From the NCBI GenBank assembly GCA_013822735.1, contig PNKZ01000017.1, forward strand, positions 1 to 64,000: a DNA stretch of 64,000 nucleotides, in the 5' to 3' direction. The notes beneath the pieces were generated by a model. It saw nothing but the letters and a program-made list of their open reading frames with translations. It did not search any database and was not told where the DNA came from. Positions 23,317 through 31,791 of the stretch are shown piece after piece. Source of the DNA: Pirellula sp. (GTDB lineage: Bacteria > Planctomycetota > Planctomycetia > Pirellulales > PNKZ01). A program made the position numbers and the translations under genes. Each line of letters opens with the position of its first letter. The first letter of the stretch is position 1.

Positions 23317-23404
23317 GGGTGCCTGGGGCTGGAGCCCTAGCGAAGCCCCAATTTTTTTGGGCACCATATCTCTGGGGCATCTCTTCGTTCTGCCCCAGCC
23401 ACCC
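23317..23404 (-). repeat. GGGTGGCTGGGGC palindromic repeat, copy 1
   Basis: The element has outer arms GGGTGCCTGGGGCTGG (23317) and CTGCCCCAGCCACCC (ending 23404) and inner words CGAAGCCCCA and TGGGGCATCTCTTCGTTCTG. Copy 3 at 63628-63698 is the same element in the opposite orientation, and a shortened copy lies at 25915-25949. The arms are mutually complementary, so a large hairpin can form. Confidence 0.75.
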
Positions 23405-23803
23405 AGTCGCGCTTTGCGACGGGGGCAAAATTCCCTACGTTTGGCGCCGTCGCCAACCATTCTTCTCGGCAAGTTCTTAATTCTGCGCAAGTCTTGCGCT
23501 TTAGCATTGCCGGCGGCAGGGAAGCTGGGCGGTCTAGCTCAGGGCTGACGCTTATTCCCGGACTGCACGGAATTCCGCCCAGGGTAGCCGATACCTCTTC
23601 TACCGAAATGCTTTGTGCGCGGTGCGCCTTATTCAGGCGGAAGGCGACACCCCCTGCGGGAACGCACGAGCTTCGGTAACAACGACACCCGCTACGTCCG
23701 CCCGACCCGATGGCACATCTCAAGCCCCGGGTCCGGGTCGGGTTCGCGGTGTCGACCTGCGGGCGCGCTGAAATATGCTCCTGAGATTTGCAAAGGCAGG
23801 GTC
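23405..23803. other. Intergenic stretch upstream of the Pro/Thr-rich protein gene
   Basis: About 400 bases with no credible gene. The open frame that runs into the next gene from 23615 translates into an Arg/Ser/Gly-rich stretch without structure and is not used. No tRNA or terminator was found. The promoter of the gene at 23804 should lie here; no strong -35/-10 pair was recognised. Confidence 0.35.
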
Positions 23804-25894
23804 ATGAAGATAAGTCGGTTTCGATCGCTATGTGCGTGGTTGGCAGTTGCGGCTTACGGCTGGCAGGCCCTGACTTCGGAAGCCGGCGACCTTGCTCGAG
23901 CTCGCGCTCGGCTGGAAGGATCGTCGACCGCCGCGTCTCCGGCCGCCGCTTCGTCGAATGCGGTGGAGTCGACCGCTAATTCCGCCCCGCAAACGGCCGC
24001 CGCCGACTCGCCGTATATCTACGAAGTGGCCGCCCGTCCGCGCTATAGCCAAGGATCCGGCAACGGTTCGTACGGCGCACCGCGCTATTCGACCGCCCCC
24101 AGCACGGTGAAGCCGACCGCTCCGGCTCGCAACACGCCGACGCTCGCCCCGCCCCGCCCGACGCCGTCGACCGTTGCCCAACCGTATGTCGTAACGCCTT
24201 CAACGACGAAGCCGGCGACGACGATGCCGACGCCCACGGTTACGAAGTCCGCTCCCGTCGGCGCCCCCGTCCAAAGCGAAGTCGTCGTGAAGCCGACGGC
24301 GCCGAAGCCGAGCGACGTGAAACCGAGCGCGACCATCGACGAACCGCGTCGCGTCTATCACAACTCATTGCGGTCGGAACCGATCCTCGAAGCGGCGCCC
24401 GAAGCGACAAAACCGCTCGCGCCGACGCCTGCAACCGAGTCCATCGAATCCGAGCCGACGGAATCGAAGGACGTCGAATCTACGACGACCGGCAAGCCGG
24501 ACTACGTCAGCCCGTTGCGTCCGGTGGTTGTGCCGGAGTCGACCACGACGGCCCCACCTAAATCGACGCCGACTCTCGTGACACCGGCCCTCACGACGCC
24601 GAAGCCGGCCACGACTCCCGCTCCTACCGTTGCAACACCGGCTCCCACGGCCGCCGCGAAACCTTCGGTGACCGAATCACCGAAGGTCGGCCGCGCCACC
24701 GACGCCGCGCCCATTCGTACGGCCGATCCTTCGCAGCCCGGCCGATTGCCGCCGTTGGCCGACGAACTCGAGCCCGGCCAATCGGGCGACGAGCAACGGA
24801 TGACGATCGGCCGCACGCCGGCCGACAAAAAAACTGAGCAGATGTTCGAATCAAAGTCAGAAGTGCCGCTCACGCCCGAATTGCAGTTGCTCAAAAAGCG
24901 CGTGCAGGCGGCGCTTGCGATGTACTACCAAAATTGGACGCTTAACACCCAGGAACATAGCCCCTGGGAAGTGATGCATGCGATCGTCGCCTACGGCGTC
25001 GATACCAAGCTCATCACCAACGGCGGACGCGATACGACCACGGCCATCGGACACCTCTGCTATAGCGGCGTCTGCCGCAACCAGCCGATTCTGACGATTC
25101 GCAACGGCGAACTCTACGCCCTACGCGGCCCCGGCGTTCAAGGGCACCCGGGGCAGTTTCTGGCGATCCTCGCGCAATCGTACCTGCAACGCGACTATCC
25201 GCTCTATGTCGGCGGCGAGCGTTACACGCTGGAAGACCTGATCCAAGCCGAAATGCGCGATTGCGAGGCGGGCACCGAGCTCACCTTCAAGCTCATCAGC
25301 TTGATGCACTACCTCCCCAGCGATGCCAAGTGGACCAATTTCCAAGGGCAGCCTTGGTCGCTCGACCGCCTGGTTCGCGAAGAGATCGTGCAACCGGTCC
25401 GCGGCGCGGCCTGCGGCGGTACGCATCGCTTGATGGGTTTGAGCTACGCCGTGCGGAAGCGCGAACAACGGGGCGAGCCGATCAACGGCATCTACCTCGA
25501 AGCGAAGAAATACATCGACCAGTACCACAAGTACACGTTTAGCCTACAAAACCCCGACGGCTCGTTCAGCACCCAATGGTTCGTACGCCGCGAGGCTCGC
25601 AACGACATCGATCGCCGCATGCAAACGACCGGACACGTGCTGGAATGGCTCGCCTTCTCGCTCACGGATGAACAACTCCGCGACCCGCGGGTGGTCAAGG
25701 CCGTGAAGTACGTCACCGATATCCTGCTGCACGAGCACTACACCCAGTGGGAAGTCGGCCACCTCGGCCACGGCCTGCATGCCCTGCAAATCTACAACGA
25801 ACGGGTCTTCGGCAGTGAAGTCCGCTCGTTTGAAGGGCTCGTCCAGCGCAAGCCGGCGGCAACCGCCAAAGCCCCTGCGGCTCAAAGCCGCTAA
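23804..25894 (+). CDS. Exported protein with Pro/Thr-rich stalk and alpha/alpha-barrel-like domain
   Basis: Protein of 696 residues. Start at ATG 23804 (MKISRFRSLCAWLAVAAYGWQALTSEAGD), which opens a signal peptide. Residues about 30-350 are low-complexity Thr/Pro/Ala/Ser (TPSTVAQPYVVTPSTTKPATT), a long extended stalk. The conserved C-terminal 340 residues (from ELQLLKKRVQAALAMYYQNW) contain helical repeats resembling squalene-cyclase/prenyltransferase-type alpha/alpha toroids (QNPDGSFSTQWFVRREARND, then MQTTGHVLEWLAFSL and HLGHGLHALQIYNERVF) plus three Cys (HLCYSGVC, ACGGTHR). Conserved in Planctomycetes as far as I recall, function unknown. Surface or periplasmic location likely. Confidence 0.75.
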   Translation: MKISRFRSLCAWLAVAAYGWQALTSEAGDLARARARLEGSSTAASPAAASSNAVESTANSAPQTAAADSPYIYEVAARPRYSQGSGNGSYGAPRYSTAPSTVKPTAPARNTPTLAPPRPTPSTVAQPYVVTPSTTKPATTMPTPTVTKSAPVGAPVQSEVVVKPTAPKPSDVKPSATIDEPRRVYHNSLRSEPILEAAPEATKPLAPTPATESIESEPTESKDVESTTTGKPDYVSPLRPVVVPESTTTAPPKSTPTLVTPALTTPKPATTPAPTVATPAPTAAAKPSVTESPKVGRATDAAPIRTADPSQPGRLPPLADELEPGQSGDEQRMTIGRTPADKKTEQMFESKSEVPLTPELQLLKKRVQAALAMYYQNWTLNTQEHSPWEVMHAIVAYGVDTKLITNGGRDTTTAIGHLCYSGVCRNQPILTIRNGELYALRGPGVQGHPGQFLAILAQSYLQRDYPLYVGGERYTLEDLIQAEMRDCEAGTELTFKLISLMHYLPSDAKWTNFQGQPWSLDRLVREEIVQPVRGAACGGTHRLMGLSYAVRKREQRGEPINGIYLEAKKYIDQYHKYTFSLQNPDGSFSTQWFVRREARNDIDRRMQTTGHVLEWLAFSLTDEQLRDPRVVKAVKYVTDILLHEHYTQWEVGHLGHGLHALQIYNERVFGSEVRSFEGLVQRKPAATAKAPAAQSR

Positions 25895-25914
25895 GGCTGC
25901 TCCATGCCGCGTAT

Positions 25915-25949
25915 CGGGCGGCTGGGGCAGAACGAAGAGATGCCCCAGT
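25915..25949 (+). repeat. GGCTGGGGCAGAACG repeat, copy 2 (short)
   Basis: CGGGCGGCTGGGGCAGAACG followed by AAGAGATGCCCCAG. It matches one half of the element at 23317-23404 and 63628-63698. It lies 20 bases after the preceding stop codon and could act as a terminator hairpin (CTGGGGCA pairs with TGCCCCAG). Confidence 0.7.
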
Positions 25950-26166
25950 CAAGGCTCCGGATATAACCGGGGTCGCGCGCAAGCGGCTTGTATGAGTCTC
26001 GCATCAACGAGATTTTTTCCCGCAAGCGGCCGAATCTACGGGTTGCCCGAATCGGGGAAAACTCTTAGTATTCGAGGCGTCTTCTCCGCGGCCCGACATT
26101 CGTCTCGAGAGCCGCTCCCCTGATCTGATTCCCGCAGGCCGCTTGGCTTGCGGGGCGCGAGTGCCG

Positions 26167-27090
26167 ATGGTCCGTTCCAACGTCGAATTCATGACGATGT
26201 TTGGCGAAGTCGTCCGACTGGCAAAGTCGGTCGATGCGGAAGCGGTCTTGCTGTTGCTCGAAAACCATGCCGACTGGGACGACATCAAGAAGGCCGCCGG
26301 CGGCGAGAAAGTCATCATCGCCTCGGAATCGCCCCAGGCCATTGAGGAAGCGTCGAAGGCCGGGCTCATCGGCGTCATGGTCGAAATGTCGGAGATGCCG
26401 GTCTACGACAAGATCTCGCAGGCCCTGCTCCGAGCCATTAGTGAAGAGCGCGTGAAGCCGGGCTCGCGCGTGGCGGCGCTTTACAGCGGCTTCGAGGCCG
26501 GATCTTTGGATTCGATGAGCGTCATCGATCTTGACGACCATCTCGGTCGGCTCACCGTGCGCGATCTGCAGCAGCTCGGCACCCGCGTGCCGCTCGATAC
26601 GCTGCAGACCGTGGTGAACCTGGCGCTCGAGATCGGCCGCGAAGGTCGCGAAGGGAAACCGGTCGGTACGTTCTTCATCGTCGGCGATTCGATTCGCGTG
26701 CGCAAGATGTGCCATTCCACCGGTTTCGACCCCGTAAAAGGTTACAGCCGCAAAGAGCGCAACTTAAAAAGTTCGCGCGTCCGCGAAGGTATCAAAGAGA
26801 TCGCCCAGATGGACGGCGCGATCATCGTGGCCGGCGACGGCACCGTGGAAGCCGCCGCGCAATACGTCGACGCCTCGGCCGCCGACATCATGCTCTCGAA
26901 AGGCTTAGGCGCCCGACACTGGGCCGCCGCCGCCATTAGCCGGACGACCAAAGCCGTGGCGGTCGCCGTGAGCGAGTCGAGCGGTACGGTGCGCATTTTT
27001 CAAAACGGCGAAGTCGTCCTGCGCATCGAGCCGTTCCGTCGGCCCATGAAGTGGAAAGACTACGAGCACGAACCGCCGGGCGGCGAATAG
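26167..27090 (+). CDS. Diadenylate cyclase, DacZ-like (c-di-AMP synthase)
   Basis: Protein of 307 residues making c-di-AMP from two ATP. Start ATG 26167 (MVRSNVEFMTMFGEVV); alternatives GTG 26161 and TTG 26143. The C-terminal DAC (DisA_N) domain from about 155 shows IGREGREGKPVGTFFIVGD, the DGA motif in AQMDGAIIVAGDGTVEAAAQYVD (Asp216) and the RHxxA motif GARHWAAAA (Arg250, His251), all key residues present. The N-terminal 140 residues form an alpha/beta domain (VDAEAVLLLLENHADWDDIK, VIIASESPQAIEEA, GVMVEMSEMPVYDKI) like the pyruvate-kinase C-terminal domain fused in archaeal DacZ, unlike DisA or CdaA. There is no membrane segment. Confidence 0.85.
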   Translation: MVRSNVEFMTMFGEVVRLAKSVDAEAVLLLLENHADWDDIKKAAGGEKVIIASESPQAIEEASKAGLIGVMVEMSEMPVYDKISQALLRAISEERVKPGSRVAALYSGFEAGSLDSMSVIDLDDHLGRLTVRDLQQLGTRVPLDTLQTVVNLALEIGREGREGKPVGTFFIVGDSIRVRKMCHSTGFDPVKGYSRKERNLKSSRVREGIKEIAQMDGAIIVAGDGTVEAAAQYVDASAADIMLSKGLGARHWAAAAISRTTKAVAVAVSESSGTVRIFQNGEVVLRIEPFRRPMKWKDYEHEPPGGE

Positions 27091-27107
27091 TCGTGTTCCG
27101 TCGCCGC

Positions 27108-27779
27108 TTATTCCGCGGGACGATTCATCGTCAGTGAAACTTCAAAGCGCGAATACGCGCTCGTCGTGCGCACGATCGGCGCCGTCTTGATCTTCAGATC
27201 GCTCAGAGCCTGACCGTCTTGCTCGACCTGATACAGGTAGACGCTCGGGTCTGGCGTGAAGCGGCGCTCGAAGTGGTGCCGCGCGATCAAGAATTGCACC
27301 AAGCGTTTGGCGTCTCCCGTCGTGCCGTTAAACACCATCTTCTGTAGTCGCTGTTGCGGATCGAAGTAATACGTCACCGCGCCGGCTACATCGGTTTGAG
27401 TCGTGCCGGTGATTAACGTAACCCGATAGCCTTGCGAATCGAGCGCGGCGAGATGCGTCGTCACGCGCGGCCAATTACCGAGTATCCAAGCCGGGGTAAT
27501 CTCCCAACGGAACGCCTGCTCCAAGTCGACGAACTTCTCTTGCGACGTGCTCGCGGCCGGTTTCGTGCCCGAGGCCGCCGGATGCGCAGCGCCGCCGATC
27601 GTCGCGCCGGCTGCTTGCGCCGCACCATGCGCGGCCTGCGGCGCCTGCGGGGCCGCTTCGCCGCTCACCATCTTCAGCGGCGAAGTAATCGCTTCGCGCA
27701 CGGCCGATTTCCCCGAGAGCACGTACGGGAGAACGGCGCCTCCGACGAGGAACACTAGGAACAAGTTACGGCTGGGCAT
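27108..27779 (-). CDS. Conserved exported hypothetical protein
   Basis: Protein of 223 residues from ATG at 27779 (MPSRNLFLVFLVGGAVLPYVLSGKSAV); the 31 upstream residues in frame are discarded as unlike protein. An N-terminal hydrophobic segment acts as anchor or signal. An Ala/Gly/Pro-rich linker is followed by a compact C-terminal domain (FVDLEQAFRWEITPAWILGNWPRVTTHLAALDSQGYRVTLITG, then AVTYYFDPQQRLQKMVFNGTTGDAKRLVQFL). It resembles a planctomycete-specific conserved hypothetical family; no activity can be assigned. It converges with the diadenylate cyclase gene, leaving 17 bp. Confidence 0.7.
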   Translation of the reverse strand: MPSRNLFLVFLVGGAVLPYVLSGKSAVREAITSPLKMVSGEAAPQAPQAAHGAAQAAGATIGGAAHPAASGTKPAASTSQEKFVDLEQAFRWEITPAWILGNWPRVTTHLAALDSQGYRVTLITGTTQTDVAGAVTYYFDPQQRLQKMVFNGTTGDAKRLVQFLIARHHFERRFTPDPSVYLYQVEQDGQALSDLKIKTAPIVRTTSAYSRFEVSLTMNRPAE

Positions 27780-27994
27780 AGTCCGATCACTGCTCGATGA
27801 GAAATTGCTGCGCTCGACGCGCGTAGGTTTGCGACCGCAGCGATCCGTGCCCAACGTCGCACTTCTAAGCATCGACCATTTCTGCCGGCCAGTCGGGACA
27901 AACTTCGCCGCGCCGCAAGAGTTCGCCGGGCGATACGTTTCCTAAAGCCACGGCATTCGGTAGAACTAGCGCCCCCGACGATTCTTGTTCTACG

Positions 27995-29200
27995 ATGCCC
28001 CCTATGACCGTCGCCGACGTTGCAGATTACCGCTGGTTGGTCGGCGAGGAAGCCGCCGAAGTGTTCGCGGCCCACGCCGACGTCGCCGATCCCCTTGCGC
28101 TCGTCGCGCGGTTGCGCAAGTCGCTCACCGCCGCACGGGCCGCGCTCGTCGCCGAGCAGATCGGTTTGCGACGTCGGGCCGTCGCCAAGTTTCCCGACGC
28201 CGCGCGGATGTTCTTCACGCCGGTCGGCCTGGAGCAAGCCACCGATTTTGTGACGGCGCGTTACAAGGCACAACGCTTCCCCGTGAGCGGCCGCTACGTC
28301 GACCTGTGCTGCGGCATCGGCGGCGACCTCATAGCGCTCGGTGCCCGCGGCGAAACGGTTGGTTACGACCGCGATCCGACGATTGCCTTGTTCGCCGAAG
28401 CCAATGCGCGTGCTTCCTCCACCGCCGTTGTTGCCGAATCTGCAGCATCCGCGCACGTTGCCGAAGCAGGCGCATGGCACATCGATCCCGACCGCCGGCC
28501 GCAAGGTCGACGCACCACGCAACTAGAGTTGCACGAACCGAGCTTGGAATCGCTCGAACAAATGCTCGCCGCCAACGGCAACGCGGCGATGAAGCTCGCT
28601 CCCGGATCCGCACCGCCCGAAGCATGGCAGGCGCGCGCCGAGTGCGAATGGATCAGTCGCGCCGGAGAATGCAAACAAATGGTGCTCTGGTTCGGTACGC
28701 TCGCTGCCGAGATCGGCACGCGCCGCGCCACGCTGCTCACGGCCGACGGCACGGCGCACGGCATTACCGGCGCACCCGACGACCTCGCACATCCCGACGC
28801 CTACGAACAAGTTGCCGCGGATTTCGGCCGCTACTTGTTTGAGCCCGACGCCGCGGTGTTGGCCGCACATTTGACAGAATCCACGGCCCGCCGGTTCTCG
28901 ATTTCCCCCCTCCATGTCGGGAGCGCCTATCTCACAGGGGATGTGCCGCTCCTCGATCCGTTGCTCGCGACCTTCGAGATTCTCGAACCGCTGCCGCTCG
29001 ATGTTCGCAAACTACGTGCTTGGTTCGCCGAGCGCAACGTGGGGCGGTTAGAAATCAAGAAGCGGGGCGTCGACGTGGAGCCGGAAAAGTTGCGCCGCGA
29101 GTTGAAGCTCTCCGGCGACGAGTCCGGCTGCTTGATCTTGGTTCGCCGCGGTGATAGGGTCACTGCTCTTGCCGCTCGTCGGCTTGTCGCACCCGCCTGA
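27995..29200 (+). CDS. Class I SAM-dependent methyltransferase with THUMP-like C-terminal domain
   Basis: Protein of 401 residues. The SAM-binding motif I is YVDLCCGIGGDLIALGA (residues about 101-117), motif II VGYDRDPTIALFAEANA; HIDPDRRPQGRR replaces the usual DPPR loop. The end (ILEPLPLDVRKLRAWFAERNVGRLEIKKRGVDVEPEKLRRELKLSGDESGCLILVRRGDRVTALAARRL) matches the THUMP-like domain found in bacterial proteins of this architecture, whose target is thought to be RNA. An RNA nucleoside is the likely substrate but it is not established. It is followed closely by the dipeptidase gene. Confidence 0.8.
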   Translation: MPPMTVADVADYRWLVGEEAAEVFAAHADVADPLALVARLRKSLTAARAALVAEQIGLRRRAVAKFPDAARMFFTPVGLEQATDFVTARYKAQRFPVSGRYVDLCCGIGGDLIALGARGETVGYDRDPTIALFAEANARASSTAVVAESAASAHVAEAGAWHIDPDRRPQGRRTTQLELHEPSLESLEQMLAANGNAAMKLAPGSAPPEAWQARAECEWISRAGECKQMVLWFGTLAAEIGTRRATLLTADGTAHGITGAPDDLAHPDAYEQVAADFGRYLFEPDAAVLAAHLTESTARRFSISPLHVGSAYLTGDVPLLDPLLATFEILEPLPLDVRKLRAWFAERNVGRLEIKKRGVDVEPEKLRRELKLSGDESGCLILVRRGDRVTALAARRLVAPA

Positions 29201-29226
29201 CTCCCACCTCGCACTAGGTCCACGCC

Positions 29227-30294
29227 ATGCTGCTGTTCGATGCGCATCTCGATTTGAGTATGAACGCCCTCGAGTGGAACCGCGACCTGACGCAATCCGT
29301 CGCCGAGATTCGTCGCCGCGAGGCGGGGCGCACCGACAAGATCGATCGCGCCCGCGGCACCGTGGCGTTGCCGGATATGCGGCGCGGCAAGATCGGCCTG
29401 TGCGTGGCGACCCAGATCGGTCGCTACGTCGGACCCGGCAATCCGCTTCCCGGTTGGCATAGTCCCGAAATCGCGTGGGCCCAAACCCAAGGGCAGCTCG
29501 CTTGGTATCGCGCCATGGAGGAAGCCGGCGAGATGGTACAGATCGTCGATTCCGCAGGCCTAAGGCGGCACGTCGACCTTTGGACGAACAATCCGCCTCC
29601 GAATGCGCCGATCGGCTACATCCTCAGCCTCGAAGGGGCCGACTCGATCCGCACTCCGAAACATTTGGAGCAAGCCTACGCGCAAGGACTTCGCGCGCTC
29701 GGGCCCGCGCACTACGGCGCCGGTCGCTATTCGCCCGGTACGCATCTGCCGGGGCCCCTCTCGCCCTTGGGCCGGGAGCTCGTGAAGGAAATGGATCGGC
29801 TCGGGATGGTTCTTGATGCCACGCACCTGAGCGACGAGGCCTTTTGGGAAGCGCTCGATCTGTTCCACGGCCCCGTTTGGGCCAGTCATTCCAATTGCCG
29901 CAAGCTTGTGCCCGACCAACGGCAATTCGACGACGACCAAATTAAAGCGCTGATTGCGCGCGGAGCGGTGATCGGCGGGGCGCTCGACGCCTGGATGATG
30001 GTGCCCGGCTGGATTCGCGGCACGACCACGCCGGAAACCTCGGGCGTGAAACTGGAGCACTTGCTCGACCATTGGGACCACATCTGCCAACTCGCGGGCA
30101 ACGCGAATCACATCGGCATCGGCACCGACCTCGACGGCGGTTACGGCCTCGAACAAAGCCCGGGCGATATCGATACGATCGCCGATCTCGATCGTCTGCC
30201 GAAGATGCTCACGAGCCGCGGCTACGCCGCCGACGACATCGAGCGCGTGATGCACGGCAACTGGGTCGGCTTCTTGCTGAAAGCGTGGGGCTAG
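29227..30294 (+). CDS. Membrane dipeptidase, peptidase family M19
   Basis: Protein of 355 residues, a dinuclear zinc dipeptidase of the renal dipeptidase family. Ligands are recognisable: DAHLD (5-9) gives His and Asp, SLEGADSIR carries the bridging Glu, DATHLSDEAFW and WASHSNCRKL the two further His, and IGTDLDGGYG the substrate-side Asp; VMHGNWVGFL ends the barrel. There is no signal peptide, so it is probably cytoplasmic. Bacterial members cleave dipeptides, some with D-residues, in peptidoglycan or peptide turnover. The gene starts 26 bp after the methyltransferase stop and may share its transcript. Confidence 0.9.
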   Translation: MLLFDAHLDLSMNALEWNRDLTQSVAEIRRREAGRTDKIDRARGTVALPDMRRGKIGLCVATQIGRYVGPGNPLPGWHSPEIAWAQTQGQLAWYRAMEEAGEMVQIVDSAGLRRHVDLWTNNPPPNAPIGYILSLEGADSIRTPKHLEQAYAQGLRALGPAHYGAGRYSPGTHLPGPLSPLGRELVKEMDRLGMVLDATHLSDEAFWEALDLFHGPVWASHSNCRKLVPDQRQFDDDQIKALIARGAVIGGALDAWMMVPGWIRGTTTPETSGVKLEHLLDHWDHICQLAGNANHIGIGTDLDGGYGLEQSPGDIDTIADLDRLPKMLTSRGYAADDIERVMHGNWVGFLLKAWG

Positions 30295-30392
30295 TCCGTC
30301 GTCAGCTGTCAGTTGCAAAAGACTACTGACCACGGACCACGGACAATGGACCGCATCTCACGAGCGCCTAACGCCCAACGCCTAGCGCCTGC

Positions 30393-31580
30393 TCAGTACC
30401 TAATCACCTTCCGCAGAATCCACGCCCCGGCGGCGATCAAGATGACGTTGCCGGCCCAAACAGACTGCGCCGGCAGCGTGCCGTTTTTGGCAAAGTCGAC
30501 TCCGAACGCCAACAGCGGATAGTAGACGAACAAGATCGGCAGGAAGCAAAGGAAGAAGCTTGTCAGAAAGTCCGAATTCCGCAAGCGAATAGCCAGCGGC
30601 GCGCCGACCAGCGCAAAGCAGAGACAACTGAACCCGTTCGACCAGCGGCGGTGCGGCTCCGTTTCCAGGCGATAGATCTTTTCTTGGTTGCTGCGGAGTA
30701 CGTAGTCGATTGTATTCCACTCGGGCGAAGCCAGTTGTGCAAAATCGCCGGTCATCATGCCGAGCGCCGCAACGGCCGCCATCTCGTCATGCTCGCTCCC
30801 CATCTCCTTCCGCAGGTCGTCGATCGCCTTCGGAATGACGTTCATCGCCATGTACGAAGGGTGCGTTTCTTCGGCGACGACGTTTCCTTGGTCGAGCGGA
30901 ATGGAACGTTCGAGCACGTCGTTGTGAAAGTAAATCCGCGCCTGTCCTTCGACCTCGAGCTCGCCGTTGCGACACACGATCGTCAACGTTCCTTCGTCGG
31001 CGTCGCTGCGCAGCTCCGCCTCTTCGGAACTCATGGTTACCGACTGCCCCTTGCCGTTGGTCTGGAGCGTAATGGTCGGGCTGATGAGCTTGCGCCCCTC
31101 GACCCGTTTGACGACGATCGAAAAGCTTCTCGACGAATATGTGCGCTGCGAGCGGAGCATCCCGTAGACGATTTCTTCCACCGATTCGAGCACGACGCGC
31201 CGCACCCCCGCCCTGCCCCAGCTCACGGCCAAGTCATTGAGCCAGACCGTGGCGATGCTCAACACGAATGACAAGATCAGCACCGGCCACAGCACGACCA
31301 TCGGGCTGATCCCGAGCGACTTGAGAGCCGTGATTTCATTCGAGCTCGACATTCGACCGTAGACCATGCAGGCCGACAGCAGAATAGTCGCCGGCACGGT
31401 GTAGCGCAGGGCGTCCGGCAGAATAAAGGGGATGATCTGCACGACTTGCGTCGGCTCAAGCCCCTGCTCATTGGCTTCGCGCACCAGCCCGATGAGGATG
31501 AACATGAGCGTCATGATCCCCAGCGTGAGGCCGAAGACCTTGAGCAACTCCAACAGGATGTAGCGGCTGAGCATGCGCAT
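30393..31580 (-). CDS. LptF/LptG-family permease (LPS export)
   Basis: Protein of 395 residues, from ATG at 31580 (MRMLSRYILLELLKVFGLTLGIMTLMFILIG); an upstream in-frame ATG at 31619 adds 13 residues without pattern. The N-terminal SRYILLELLKVFGLTL, three TM helices, a periplasmic beta-jellyroll-like region (about 140-280: TYSSRSFSIVVKRVEGRKLI, VCRNGELEVEGQARIYF) and three C-terminal TM helices are the YjgP/YjgQ plan. It would work with LptB to extract LPS from the inner membrane; with only one gene here, a LptF/LptG partner must lie elsewhere. It is divergent from lpxB, fitting a shared lipid A/LPS theme. Confidence 0.85.
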   Translation of the reverse strand: MRMLSRYILLELLKVFGLTLGIMTLMFILIGLVREANEQGLEPTQVVQIIPFILPDALRYTVPATILLSACMVYGRMSSSNEITALKSLGISPMVVLWPVLILSFVLSIATVWLNDLAVSWGRAGVRRVVLESVEEIVYGMLRSQRTYSSRSFSIVVKRVEGRKLISPTITLQTNGKGQSVTMSSEEAELRSDADEGTLTIVCRNGELEVEGQARIYFHNDVLERSIPLDQGNVVAEETHPSYMAMNVIPKAIDDLRKEMGSEHDEMAAVAALGMMTGDFAQLASPEWNTIDYVLRSNQEKIYRLETEPHRRWSNGFSCLCFALVGAPLAIRLRNSDFLTSFFLCFLPILFVYYPLLAFGVDFAKNGTLPAQSVWAGNVILIAAGAWILRKVIRY

Positions 31581-31643
31581 AGGGGCGGCTAGTCTTGCGA
31601 GACGTGCCGGCACGGTCAAGATCAGTCGGGAATTCGCAGCCTA

Positions 31644-31744
31644 TTTAGCCCCGGAGCATGTCTCCGGGAGTTTCATCTTCTCCCATTTTCCACGCTTTGA
31701 CATAATTCCGTCTCAACCGCCCGGTGACAAGCACCGGGGCTAAA
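31644..31744. promoter_or_regulatory. Head-to-head GCCCCGG hairpins in the lptF/lpxB divergent region
   Basis: Two hairpins face each other: TTTAGCCCCGGAGCATGTCT then CCGGG (31644-31668) and CCCGGTGACAAGCACCGGGG then CTAAA (31720-31744). The outer words TTTAGCCCCGG and CCGGGGCTAAA are exactly complementary, so a large stem can form as well. TTGACA at 31697-31702 lies between them and could be a -35 element for lpxB, though no good -10 follows. Confidence 0.5.
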
Positions 31745-31791
31745 TGAGTTCGTCACCGCCGACTGCCTCCCGCCCCCTGCCGACTTCCTTC

